Positions 21,601 through 32,055 of a stretch of 64,000 nucleotides of DNA are shown piece by piece (the stretch's first letter is position 1; every line of letters starts with the position of its first letter). Source of the DNA: Closterium sp. Naga37s-1. Taxonomy: Eukaryota; Streptophyta; Zygnematophyceae; Desmidiales; Closteriaceae. A program made the position numbers and the translations under genes. Below the pieces are notes generated by a model. That model saw nothing but the letters and a program-made list of their open reading frames with translations. It had not been told where the DNA came from and searched no databases. The stretch covers positions 3,921,501 through 3,985,500 of the forward strand of contig CANJKZ010000068.1 of the NCBI GenBank assembly GCA_947471745.1, written 5' to 3'.

Positions 21601-24600
21601 CGACTACTCGCGCTACACCACGGCCTTCCCCTTGCGCACCAAGGGTGAAGTCCCTGATGTTTTGATCCCTTGGATCCGCGCTGCCCGTCTCCAGCTCAAC
21701 GAGAGGTTGCACTCGGACTTTCCTGTCCTGCGTCTGCACTCTGACAGAGGTGGGGAGTTTTCCTCCGACCTCTTGAGGGCCTTCTGTCAGGGGGAGGGCA
21801 TTGAGCAAGTCGTTCACGCTCCCGGCCTCTCCACAGCAGAATGGGGTTGCTGAGCGCCGCATTGGCTTGGTCATGGAGGTCGCTCGTACCTCCTTGATCC
21901 ATGCGGCTGCCCCCCACTTTCTGTGGCCGTTTGCGGTCCGATACGCTGCGCATCAGCTCAACCTCTGGCCCCGTATCTCCGTTCCGGAGACTTCGCCGAC
22001 ACTGCGTTGGACGGGAGAGGTTGGCGATGCGTCGGTGTTCCGGGTCTGGGGATCTCGTGCTTTTGTCCGCGATACGTCCGCGGACAAGCTCTCCTCCCGC
22101 GCTGTTCCTTGTGTCTTCCTTGGCTTCGTCCCGGACGCGTCTGGTTGGCAGTTTTACCACCCCACCTCGCGCCGTGTCCTGCCCTCTCAGGACGTCACTT
22201 TCGACGAGTCGGTCCCCTACTACTGCCTCTTCCCCTACCGCACTGCCCCGCTCCCCCCCCCTCCTCTCTTCCTCGCACCAGGTGCTGCTGTGGTAGACCC
22301 CCTCCCCCCTCAGGGTGTCGCTCCCTCAGGTGTGTCCCAGGTAGACCCGGTTGAGCCTGTCGAGGTAGCGGTCGACTCTCGTCCTGCTAGGGGTGCTGAG
22401 CCTGAGCGTGAGGAGCCTGGGGGTGCGGAGCCTGGGGGTGCTGGGCCTGAGCGTGCGGAGCCTGGGGGTGCTGAGCCTGAGGGTGCTGAGTCTGAGGGTG
22501 CTGAGCCTGAGGGTGCTGAGTCTCGGGGTGCTGAGCCTGAGGGTGCTGAGTCTGGGGGTACTGAGCCTGGGGGTGCTGCGACTGACCGTGGTGCTCCTAG
22601 TGGCGCTCCCTCTTCACAGCAGCTGCGGGAGTGGTACTCGCGGTACTGCAGCCTCAGGAGGGGCGCTTCTGGGGCCAGGGGTACTACTGGAGCTGGTGCT
22701 CATGGTTCCCCGCCTACGCGGGAGCTGCCCTCTCCCCAGCGGCTCCGAGAGTGGTACGCTCGGCGCTGCAGTCTTCGGAGTGGTGCTACTGGTGTTTTGG
22801 ACCCTGGAGCTGGTGCTGGAGCTGCTGGAGGCACTGCTGGTGCTGGAGGTGCTGCTGGTGCTAGAGCTTCTGGAGGCACTACTGGTGCTGGAGCTACTGG
22901 AGGTGCTGCTGGTGCTGGAGCTGCTGGAGGTGCTGCTGGTGCCGGTGCTGCTGGAGCTGCTGGAGACGCTGTTGGTGCTGGAGCTGCTGGAGTCGCTGGT
23001 CCTGGAGGTGCTCGTACTAGTGGTACTGGAGCTGCTAGGACTTGAGCTGCTGCGGGAGTTGGAGTTGGAGGTACTGGAGCTGCTGGTGCTTCTGGTGGTG
23101 CTGCGGGAGTTGTAGCTGGAGACCCTGGAGCTGAGGGTGCTGGAGCTGTCCCTGCTGGTTCAGGAGGTGCTGCGCAGCCGCGGCCGTACTACGTTCCGTT
23201 CCTTCAGAAGGTTCTTGGCCTTCCACCCTCTCCTGGTCCTACTCCTCCCCTACTGAGTCCACCGCCTGTCCAGTCGCAGTCACAGTTACAGCCTGCCTCT
23301 CCGCTGCCTGGTCCTTCTCCTTACGCTGGGCCGACTAGAGGTCTTACGGAGCGACGTGAGCCTGAGTCTCGTCCTGCGTCGCCTAAGTCTCGTCCAGAGT
23401 CGCCTGTCCGCGCTGGTCGTGTTCCGCGCGAGCGTCCTCCTCCTGTCCCTGGCACTCACTACATGACTCTGCGTCCTTCCACTGCTCCACAGCGTGTCTC
23501 TCTGCCGTCTCCTCCTGCGTCCTCTCTGCCTGTCGGTCCAGACCCGGAGTCTGACTCCCTCCGAGCTGCCAGTCCTACTGTCACGCGTCTCCTCGCCACT
23601 GTTGTCACTGACCCTACCTTTGAGTCCTCTGCTGCGTCTGCTCTAGTCGCTGAGTTAGTTGACTTTGTTGCCGCCTGTCGTCTAGACTACGCCGCTAGCC
23701 TTGTTGCTGAGTCTGAGTCTGTCTATCCTCCGTCCGTCGGGGGTGAGTGTGCTCTTGGCACGGACGTCCTTGAGGACAGACAGGAGGAGTTCCAGTGCCT
23801 TGCTGCTGCTTTACCTCATCTCGTGTCCATGCTGATTGCCCCTGAGGGAGACCCGGATGCACCAGACATCCCGACCCCGCGCTCTTACGCAGAGGCGATA
23901 GAGTGTCCCTACTCCTCTCAGTGGCAGACAGCCATGGACGCCGAGATGGCTTCCTGGAACTCCACAGGCACCTACGTCGACGAGGTTCCCCCACTTGGGG
24001 CGAACATCGTCAGTGGCATGTGGATTTTAAGGGTGAAGCGGCCACCGGGTTCTCTGCCTGTCTTCAAGGCGCGTTACGTTGCACGAGGCTTCAGTCAGCG
24101 AGAGGGAGTTGACTTCTTCCAGACCTTCTCCCCGACCCCGAAGATGACCACTCTTCAGGTTCTACTGCACGTCGCCGCTCAGCGTGACTATGAGCTTCAC
24201 TCTCTTGACTTCAGCACTGCTTTCCTACAGGGCAGCCTGCACGAGGAGATCTTGCTGCGCCGCCCACCTGGCTTCACTGGGTCGTTCCCTGCTGGTACCC
24301 AGTGGAGCCTCCGGCGGCCAGTCTACGGTCTCCGCCAGGCACCCCGTGAGTGGCACGACACACTGAGGACTACTCTTGCTGCTCTTGGGTTTGCTCCTTC
24401 TACTGCTGACCCGTCGCTGTTTCTACGCACCGACACCACTCTGCCGCCGTTCTACGTTCTCGTGTACGTCGACAACCTGATCTTTGCTACTGCTGACAAT
24501 GAGGCACTCGCCCACGTGAAGTTGGAGCTGCAGAAGAGACACACGTGCACAGACCTGGGTGAGCTGACAAGCTATCTTGGCTTGCGGATCACCCGGGACA

Positions 24601-25448
24601 GAGCACAGCGCACCATCACCCTGACTCAGTCACACATGGTGCAGCAGGTCCTTCAGCGCTTCCGCTTCACGTACTCCTCGCCTCAGTCCACTCCTCTGCC
24701 TACCGGTCACTCGCTCTCAGCTCTGCCTTCGGATGAGTCCGTAGAGCCGAGTGGCCCGTATCCAGAGCTTGTGGGCTGTCTCATGTACCTGATGACCTGC
24801 ACTCGACCTGACCTTGCATACCCTCTTAGCATCCTAGCACACTATGTCGCTCCCGGCCGTCACCGGAAGGAGCACATGGATGCCGCTAAGAGGGTGTTGC
24901 GCTACTTGTGCAGTACGTCGGGCATGGGGCTTGTGCTTGGAGGACGGAGCGACGTTGTCCTCACTGGGCACACTAACGCTTCCTGGGTTGACGACCAGGC
25001 TACACAGCGGTCGTCTCAGGGTTACACCTTCAGCCTTGGCTCTGGTTCAGTCTCTTGGCATTCTACACGCTCGTCTTCAATTCTCAGCTCCAGTTGTGAG
25101 GCTGAGATCCACGCCACAGCCATGGCTGCACAGGAGTTACGCTGGCTCACCTACCTGCTGACCGACCTGGGAGAGCGGCCTCGTTCCCCTCCAGTGCTGT
25201 ACGTCGACAACAAGGCCACCATTGCCTTGTGTCAGGAGCACAGACTGGAGCACAGAACGAAGCACATCGCTCTGCGCTACTTCCTTGCTCGAGAGTTGCA
25301 GCAGCGTGGTCAGCTTCGTCTTGCTCACGTGGCCACTCGGGCCAACACTGCTGATGTGTTCACCAAGGCGCTTCAGCCTTGTGATCATCAGCGTTTCTGT
25401 ACTCTTCTCGGTCTAGTGCCTACTGTGCCTCACTTGCTTACTTCTTGA
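21500..25448 (+). pseudogene. Copia-4 integrase, reverse transcriptase and RNase H
   Basis: The integrase core is in one frame to about 21830 (HMDVWGPARVRGQGHERYF, VVDDYSRYTTAF, LHSDRGGEFSSDLLRAF), then shifts to the frame of SPQQNGVAERRIG. From about 21801 to 25448 a single frame runs to the end of RNase H with one TGA at 23043-23045. It includes a repeat-rich linker of GAEPEG-type units (22395-22575) and Gly/Ala repeats (22800-23200). The reverse transcriptase motif is YVDN instead of YVDD (near 24470), losing a metal-binding aspartate. RNase H motifs TGHTNASWVDD (aspartate lost from the usual HADASW) and YVDNKATIALC are seen. The product would be inactive. Confidence 0.88.
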
Positions 25449-25673
25449 CTCTGCTTGTACTGTGATCTCTATATATATATATATCTGCATGCTTACACTT
25501 GCTAGGTTGTGATCTCTTGTTATATTATCAAACTGCATGTGAGCTGGTCTTGTGACCGCTTGCTTGTGCTCGGAATTTTTGTGGTTTCCTTGAGATCCAC
25601 CCTGAGCTTGCTTTGCTTTGCTTTGACTGGTCTTGTGACCATCTGGTTGTCCCCCACTTCGCCTATGGGGGTG

Positions 25674-25811
25674 TGTCAAACATTATACATGTTTATATTG
25701 TGTAGGCTATAGTGGATTTAGCCTTAGGGGGTACAACTTTGCTAGGGTTTCCTACTTGTATCACCCTGTTGCCTAGTTTCATCCATTCTCGTGCAGTACT
25801 AGATTCTAACA
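25674..25811 (+). repeat. 3' LTR of Copia-4
   Basis: 138 bp, one mismatch from the 5' LTR, followed by the second copy of CTACT at 25812-25816. Confidence 0.93.
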
Positions 25812-25816
25812 CTACT

Positions 25817-27618
25817 CACCGGAAGAGCAACTCGACAACACTACACCTCGCCGTGAGTCACTTCAACCGAATCCGACGTACGCAGCTATCGCCCAAAGTG
25901 AGCCGTCCGGAAAGGATACCTGGTTCCTGGATAGTTGCTGTGGGCAGCACATGTGCTCTTCGGGACGTTTCGTTCAGCGCGAGCACCAACTTCAACGCGA
26001 AGTCGTCATCACCGTCGCCAACAATCAGAACCTGCGCACACGACGACAAGGAATTGTACAAATTCAGTCGCGAGAGAGAAACGTGATTCTACAAATGTCA
26101 AAAGTTTTAATTGCGGAGGGACTCGGCTACAACTTACTGAGCGCCAGTCAGCTGATGGCGAAGGGTATCCATCTCGAAGTAGACAGCACTACACAGGAGT
26201 TCAAACTGTATAACGGCAGGGGAGGTCTCTATATAGGGAAGGCAGTGCTGAAAAACAACGTCTTCGTTCTCGACTTTGTCCCGGACCTTGGCACTGCTGA
26301 CAGCGACGCCATCGTGAACTTCACCTCTTGGACACATCCACCGGATCTTGACCCAGACTTCAGTCCTGGAGGCTTTTGGTACTCGGAAACCATCCCTGAA
26401 GCAAAAAGAACAAGAGCGTTAGCGACAATTCAACAATCGGCAGCAGCAGAGACAACATCGGCAGCAGCAGAGACAACATCGGCAGCAGCAGAGACAACAT
26501 CGGCAGCAGCAGAGACAACATCGGCAGCAGCAGAGACAACAACGGCAGCAACAGAGACAACGGTAACAGCAGTGGCAACATCAACACCAATCGCTGGTCC
26601 TTCAATGGCACCGATCTTCGTCGATGACACACCACCGACACCCGCGCAGCAGCTAAACCCGGCACCACGAGAAGTTCATCGAAGTGCTAACTTCACCGCC
26701 AGCTTCTACTCCAACTCCGATATGTACCGACGCTCACCCGGACACCGCGCCAGCGAAGAAATCTGGCATGCACGGATGGGACACCCAAGCAACACAACGT
26801 TAAACAACACGATAAGAGCAGGAGTGCTCGACAAAGATTCGCTCCTACTACATGACGGGAGAGAACTCCAACGAGTAAAAGGAACGTGCTTCACATGCCC
26901 TGAAGCCGACTTACCGCATCAACCGTTTGTCCCTCACCACAACCCGAGTGCACCAGCATACGCACCGCTTGAAAAGGTGTACAGCGACATCCTGTACAAT
27001 CGCGTACCAGGACAAGGAGCTTACAACTACACCATCACCTTCATCGACGCCGCCACCCGATACGTTTGGCATCTAAACCTTCCAAGTCGCGACATGGCTT
27101 TCGAAGCCTTCGTCGCCTGGCTTCCAGCAGCAGAACGAGAGTCCGGAGTGAAACTAAAGAGTTTTCAGTCAGATGGAGGCGGAGAATACACCTCACAACG
27201 CTTCAAGGACTACCTGGCAGAGAAGGGAATCAAGAGGCTCATCTCCCTTCCTTACGCCCATCAACAGCAGGGTGTAGCAGAAACGATGAACAGGACCCTC
27301 CAGAACACCATGCGCAAGCTGCTACGTGGCATGCGGCTACCCAACCACCAGTGGCCCGAAGCAATGGACCACGCCATCATGCTGCACAACTTGCTCTCGT
27401 CATCATCGCTCCCGAACAACGCATCACCGCATCTGCTGTGGACAGGAAAATTGGGCAGCACAAAAATGTTACGAGTCTTCGGCTGCATGGTACAGTACCG
27501 ACCCCCATCTGCACGAGCCGGCCGATTCTCCCAACGCGCACAGTGGGGACTACACCTGGGCATCGAAAAGAATTACAACGCATGGAAGATTTTCGACATC
27601 CACACCAAGGTGATGTGA
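25817..27618 (+). pseudogene. Copia-3 protease and integrase
   Basis: Continues the gag frame in phase once Copia-4 and one CTACT are removed. The protease motif is WFLDSCCGQHM (near 25925), with DSC in place of the usual DSG. Next comes MSKVLIAEGLGYNLLSASQL, then a 21-bp tandem repeat spelling TTSAAAE (26437-26560). The integrase zinc site is complete: WHARMGHPS and CFTC near 26770-26900. The DDE core has SDILYN, QSDGGGEYTS and QQQGVAETMNR, so all three acidic residues are visible, followed by LLWTGKLGSTKMLRVFG. The frame stops at 27618, and homology passes through a second frame (VIFYERLTLDSYLANVEEQ) before the reverse transcriptase frame opens, so two small indels separate integrase from reverse transcriptase. 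Confidence 0.85.
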
Positions 27619-27700
27619 TTTTCTACGAACGACTCACTCTCGACTCCTACCTAGCCAACGTGGAAGAACAACGCGACCTCACCAGTGGACTTCGAAAGCT

Positions 27701-29659
27701 GTGGAAGACCGAGCCTTCGCTTCCACAGCGGACGAAGCTGACTGGGACGAGCAGAACGTGGACGCAGCCTCGGAGGAAGCCGGACCTCTCCCGTACTGCT
27801 CCGTCGATGTCCCAATGGATGACGAAAACCCTCGCGAAAGCGTCAACGCCGAAGTATTTTACCACTTCGCCGACAACGGTTATGTTACACCTGCAGAAGT
27901 CAACACCAACGAAGCAGAACGCATAGGGCCCAACTTCATACCTGACCCAGAAGCAGGTGACGAAGCAGCTTATCCCGCGGATACCACACTCCCCCGCTAC
28001 ACACAGAGTGGCCTCCAGATACTTGGCCTCGTCACCGCGGTCCACGGCACTGTGATTCCTAAGGAGCCTGCGACAGTTCAGCAGGCTCTTGGGGGGGAGC
28101 ACAGGGAAAAGTGGCGCGAAGCCATGGACAGGGAATTGAAGGCACTAGAGGAGGGCAACACCTGGAAAGTTGTTCCTATCGGAGTGGCACGAAACAAGAC
28201 TATACTCACCGGGAAGTGGGTCTTCCGAGTGAAAACAAAAGCAGACGGCACCATCGACAAATTTAAAGCACGCTGGGTTGTACGTGGCTTCGACCAGGAA
28301 CACGGACGCGACTTCACCGAGACATTCGCCCCGGTCAGCCGACACACCTCACTTCGAATCCTTCTCGCGATCGCCGCCATGAAGAAAAAGAAGTTGCGGC
28401 AAATCGACGTCGCGAATGCATTTCTCTACGCACCTGTTGGCGCTGAGATGTTCGTCGAGCTCCCGCACAGCTCCAACGGAGAATCTAATCATGTCTGTCA
28501 ACTGCTGAAGTCGCTTTACGGCATCAAACAAGCTCCAAGGCTGTGGCAACAGTACCTGCACGCAAGACTTATCCGCATAGGATTTCGCCAGCTACCTCAC
28601 GACCAGGGAATGTACCGGCTGACAAAAGGCACCGACTACATCCTACTAATCGTCTACGTAGACGATCTGCTCTACATCGGGTCGACCGACGGCATCACTA
28701 CTTGGTTCAAAGGGGAGCTGCAGAAAGACCTTACGCTCACAGTCTCGTCCACCGTCACACAATACCTCGGCCTCAACATCCAGGAAGAAGAAAACGCAAT
28801 CTACCTCAGCGCCGCAAAATACGCCGACACCATCGCCAAACGCTTCGCACTCATGCCGACCGCCATCTCCACGCCATACCGCTGCACGGTAGGAAACCAC
28901 AAGGAAGGCTCCGCTCTACTCAAGCCCGCCGGCATACGCGACTACCAGAGGAAGCTAGGATGCCTCCTCTTCGCAGCGGTCACCTGCCGCCCGGACCTAT
29001 CGTACTCTGCAAGCCAGCTCGCCACCTACCTCAAGAAACCTGAAGCGGAACACCTGGCGGAGCTCGACCGCGCTCTTCACTACCTCGTCAGCACCCCAAT
29101 AATCGGCCTGACCTACCATAAAAACACGACTACAGCGCCTAAACTAATCGGCTACGTCGATGCCGATCACGCCGGTGACTCCGACAACAGACGCTCGCGC
29201 ACCGGCTACATCTATCGCCTCGAGCCTATCGGACCTATCTCTTGGCAGTCGAGCAAGCAGGAATTAATCGCCCTCTCTTCAGCTGAAGCAGAATATATCG
29301 CACTCTGCTCAGCCACCAAGGAAGGACTGTACCTTCGCGAACTCCTGGAGGAAGCCAAGCTAGCCCAGTTACCAAACTTTACACTGTTCTGCGACAACCA
29401 GTCGGCCATTCGCATAGCCAACAAGATCGGCTTCGCGAACAGGACGAAACACATCCCCCTGCGATACTTCTTCGTGAAGGACGAGATCGAGAAAGGAAGA
29501 CTCGAGCTGTCATACTGCCCCACATCCGAAATGGCAGCTGATTACTTGACCAAGAAGCTCGGAAAGCAGAAGTTCGAGTATTGCATGCTGCTGACTGGAC
29601 AGAGCCACGTCACCAACTGCGACACTCCAGAAGCGAAGGGGAGTGTTGGAAACAATTAA
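27701..29659 (+). CDS. Copia-3 reverse transcriptase-RNase H
   Basis: 652 open codons. The start is nominal, since this should be the end of a polyprotein. Motifs in order: WREAMDRELKALEEGNTW (about residue 136), TGKWVFRVKTKADG, FKARWVVRGFDQEHG, FAPVSRHTSLRILLAIAA, the DVANAFLYAPV motif, LKSLYGIKQAPRLW, the catalytic IVYVDDLLYIG (near 28655), QYLGLNIQ, and RNase H with GYVDADHAGD, SWQSSKQELIALSSAEAEY, LFCDNQSAIRIA and RTKHIPLRYFF. The stop lies inside the 3' LTR. The domain itself looks undamaged, but it is cut off from gag by Copia-4 and by two small shifts near 27600-27690. Confidence 0.88.
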   Translation: MEDRAFASTADEADWDEQNVDAASEEAGPLPYCSVDVPMDDENPRESVNAEVFYHFADNGYVTPAEVNTNEAERIGPNFIPDPEAGDEAAYPADTTLPRYTQSGLQILGLVTAVHGTVIPKEPATVQQALGGEHREKWREAMDRELKALEEGNTWKVVPIGVARNKTILTGKWVFRVKTKADGTIDKFKARWVVRGFDQEHGRDFTETFAPVSRHTSLRILLAIAAMKKKKLRQIDVANAFLYAPVGAEMFVELPHSSNGESNHVCQLLKSLYGIKQAPRLWQQYLHARLIRIGFRQLPHDQGMYRLTKGTDYILLIVYVDDLLYIGSTDGITTWFKGELQKDLTLTVSSTVTQYLGLNIQEEENAIYLSAAKYADTIAKRFALMPTAISTPYRCTVGNHKEGSALLKPAGIRDYQRKLGCLLFAAVTCRPDLSYSASQLATYLKKPEAEHLAELDRALHYLVSTPIIGLTYHKNTTTAPKLIGYVDADHAGDSDNRRSRTGYIYRLEPIGPISWQSSKQELIALSSAEAEYIALCSATKEGLYLRELLEEAKLAQLPNFTLFCDNQSAIRIANKIGFANRTKHIPLRYFFVKDEIEKGRLELSYCPTSEMAADYLTKKLGKQKFEYCMLLTGQSHVTNCDTPEAKGSVGNN

Positions 29660-30014
29660 CTCTAAGCGCCTCTGTCGTGTCGAAACACCAAGCCAGAGGC
29701 GAAGCGAAGTATATCGAAGCACCAGCGAGTCAACCCTCGGAGGTTGAGCGGTTGCTAGAGGTTACGCGAAAGTCAAAGGTCAGCGACCTTTGACCTGACA
29801 AATACAACTACGCTAAAGTATTTGCAACCGTATCTTTTCGTATTCCTTGTACTCTTATATAATCTTGTATCGCTTCGCTTTAATCAATTTACTTTGCCCT
29901 CACATACCAGCGCAAGGCGATTCAACTACTCCATTAAACGCTTCCGCTAATTACAACAAGTCCTACCCAGAGTTCAGCCCTGCAAAGATCCTAAGGGCTT
30001 TTCTCAGCCCAACA
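29644..30014 (+). repeat. 3' LTR of Copia-3
   Basis: 371 bp, the same ends as the 5' LTR but lacking a block of about 74 bp. The 10-bp inverted repeat GTCAAAGGTC / GACCTTTGAC is kept. AGAGT follows at 30015-30019. Confidence 0.92.
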
Positions 30015-30243
30015 AGAGTGTGTGGTGACTTCGTGATCCACCCTGAGCTTGCTTTGCTTTTCTTGACCGGTCTTGTGACCCCTTGTTCTCCCCCACTTTG
30101 CTTATGGGGGTGTGTCAAACTATATATGCTGCATGTTGTGTAGGCTGTAGTGGGGTAGCCCATAAGGGGTACAACCCAATTAGGGTTAGTACTTGTACCA
30201 ACTTCCTACTCAATGCATTCATTTCTTCGTCTAGATTCTGACA
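30015..30243 (+). mobile_element. Copia-2 tail: polypurine tract and 3' LTR
   Basis: Resumes Copia-2 after the Copia-3 insertion. The pre-tract sequence contains GATCCACCCTGAGCTTG, as in Copia-1 and Copia-5. The hairpin-type purine tract is at 30088-30112 and the LTR at 30113-30243 (131 bp, TGTCAAAC to TTCTGACA). With the left end of the element missing, no target duplication can be checked. Confidence 0.85.
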
Positions 30244-31709
30244 GAACGCATGGGATTTCTCTGCATCTGACCCTCAAGCGGAGCCTTTTGGGGAGCTTGG
30301 CCGTTTCTTCTGTTAGAGACTAAGGACGGAGTCTAGGAACCTTTGAGGCCGAAATATAACAAAATCGTTGGTCTCAATTTCTGGACAGAATAGTCGCGCT
30401 CACAAGAAACGTTGTCGACCCAAAACTCACCGTTCAAACTCCACTAATTTCGGATATGTTGTAGCCCTAGACTGTAGCTACAATTCCCAAGTTGAATCGT
30501 ACCGAAAGGTGAAGTATTTCTCGACTTATGAATTTCGGCGCACAGAGGGGTATGCTGCCATAAGAACTTAACTCAATAACAAGAGTTCTCACAATTACCA
30601 CACAAGGAAGTTGGAGTAGCAATTAACTAGGTAGGAGGGAAGAGAGGATGAGAGGGAAGGTCCCAAGGAGTCCCCAACCAAAGGAAACTCCATTCACACA
30701 ATTCCCTTCCCCATAGGCAACCCAACTTTGACCTTTGTCACTATCCCAACCTCCACAATCCACCTCAACCCAACTTGGCCACACTTGCCAACCTGGTTTG
30801 GTTTCTCCCAACCACTTGGCAGCATCTACAGTGATGGGTACGAATTTCCCAACCCCCAAAAGTCTGTACCCCATATTAAGTCAACCCCACAACTTCCCAT
30901 AGTCACCACAACCAAATATCAAAAGCATACGAACTTCCAACGTTCGTAACTTTCTTGTTCTTGCTCCGATTGAAGCGATACTTGGTTCGTCGGAAAGCTC
31001 TTGAGCAGAGGAGTCACTTCAGATATTTGCTCAAGCCAAATAACATTCACACACACTCAGAAAATCCAAACCAGACCAAACACAAATTCTTGCACACGCT
31101 CACACCACGCATGCAGCGCACGAACACATGATGGGAGGCAGACAAACGTGAATGCATATGATTGCATCACACAACATCTTCCTGCCCAGGCATTTGACGC
31201 ATTTCGTGGGTGTTGATAAGATTATCGTTTTGAAGACGCTGATGCTGCAGAAGCTGTCTCTCTCAGACCTCCCTGGCTCCCGTGTTTAGCTTTCTGCCGT
31301 GAACAAGCTGGTGTTTGAACATCGAGCGCCCCAAAGAACCTTGAGCGTCCCGAATGATTCGAAATTTTGGGTGCTTTGTCGCTGGTGCTGCAGCAGCTGT
31401 CTCTCTCAACCTCCCTGACTCCTTGAGAGTCACTTTTGAGTATTCTCAAAAGTGCCTTCCTGGCTTTATGTGGTGGGAGCGGATGTTAGGAGGCACGGTG
31501 TACAGGGGCAGGGGAGTTGAGATGGCGAGAGGGGCGGCAAAGCTTTTCGAGTCGACTCAAAGAGCGGATGTAAGGAGGTACAGTGACGTGGGGCAGGGGA
31601 ATTGAGAGAGCAAAGGGAGGGCCGGCAAAGGGCTGCGGCTGGGCCAGCGGAGGGCAAGAAAAAGGGGTGGGCAGAGTGTGACGAGAGGGTCGAGGAGGGG
31701 GGGTGGGGG
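30244..31709. other. No gene seen; non-coding, possibly an old retroelement LTR
   Basis: Short frames only, none with family motifs. The stretch around 30940-31010 has the look of retroelement LTR sequence, but I cannot define ends. Near 31430 is a perfect palindromic hairpin CACTTTTGAG-TATT-CTCAAAAGTG. The last 220 bases, up to the Copia-5 target site, are purine-rich and resemble 39436-39640 on the other side of the insertion. Confidence 0.5.
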
Positions 31710-31840
31710 TGTGAATCAAGAAAAACAGGAATGAGAATGACTAAGTGAAAGTTGGGTACAAGAAGCAAACCCTAGAAAACTGTACCCCATATGTGCTACC
31801 CCACTCTAGCCTACAGTAGCTATGTCATATAAATCTGACA
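31710..31840 (-). repeat. 3' LTR of Copia-5
   Basis: 131 bp; on the minus strand TGTCAGATTT to TTGATTCACA. Identical to the 5' LTR. Confidence 0.95.
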
Positions 31841-32055
31841 CACCCCCATAGGCAAAGTGGGGGAGAACAAGGGGTCACAAGACCAGTCAAGCAAAGCAAA
31901 GCAAAAAACAAGCTCAGGGTGGATCACAAAGTCACCACACATTCCGAGCACAAGTTCAAGGCCACAAGGCCAGTTCACAAGCAGGAGTACACATATATAT
32001 AAAAAGGCTAGACAAACAAGAGCAGGTATATATATATGTAACAGTACAAGCAAGG

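Larger units (their letters stand above)
18501..25811 (+). mobile_element. Copia-4: LTR retrotransposon nested in Copia-3
   Basis: The LTRs are 18501-18638 and 25674-25811, 138 bp each with one mismatch, flanked by the target duplication CTACT (18496-18500 and 25812-25816). A primer-site-like TGGTATCCGACG starts at 18639. A purine tract ending TATGGGGGTG adjoins the 3' LTR (25648-25673). The length is 7311 bp. The coding part is complete in domain order but broken by frameshifts and by substitutions in protease and reverse transcriptase. Near-identical LTRs show a recent insertion, at odds with the state of the genes. Confidence 0.96.
16638..30014 (+). mobile_element. Copia-3: LTR retrotransposon inserted in Copia-2 and itself split by Copia-4
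   Basis: The LTRs are 16638-17082 (445 bp) and 29644-30014 (371 bp), both TGTTGG...CAACA, flanked by the target duplication AGAGT (16633-16637 and 30015-30019). The primer site TGGTATGAGAGC is at 17083-17094. The purine tract GAAGCGAAGGGGAG precedes the 3' LTR. Without the nested Copia-4 the element is about 6.1 kb. The LTR length difference is one block of about 74 bp (around 16795-16880) present only in the 5' copy, plus a few substitutions. It belongs to a different copia family from copies 1, 2, 4 and 5. Confidence 0.95.
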
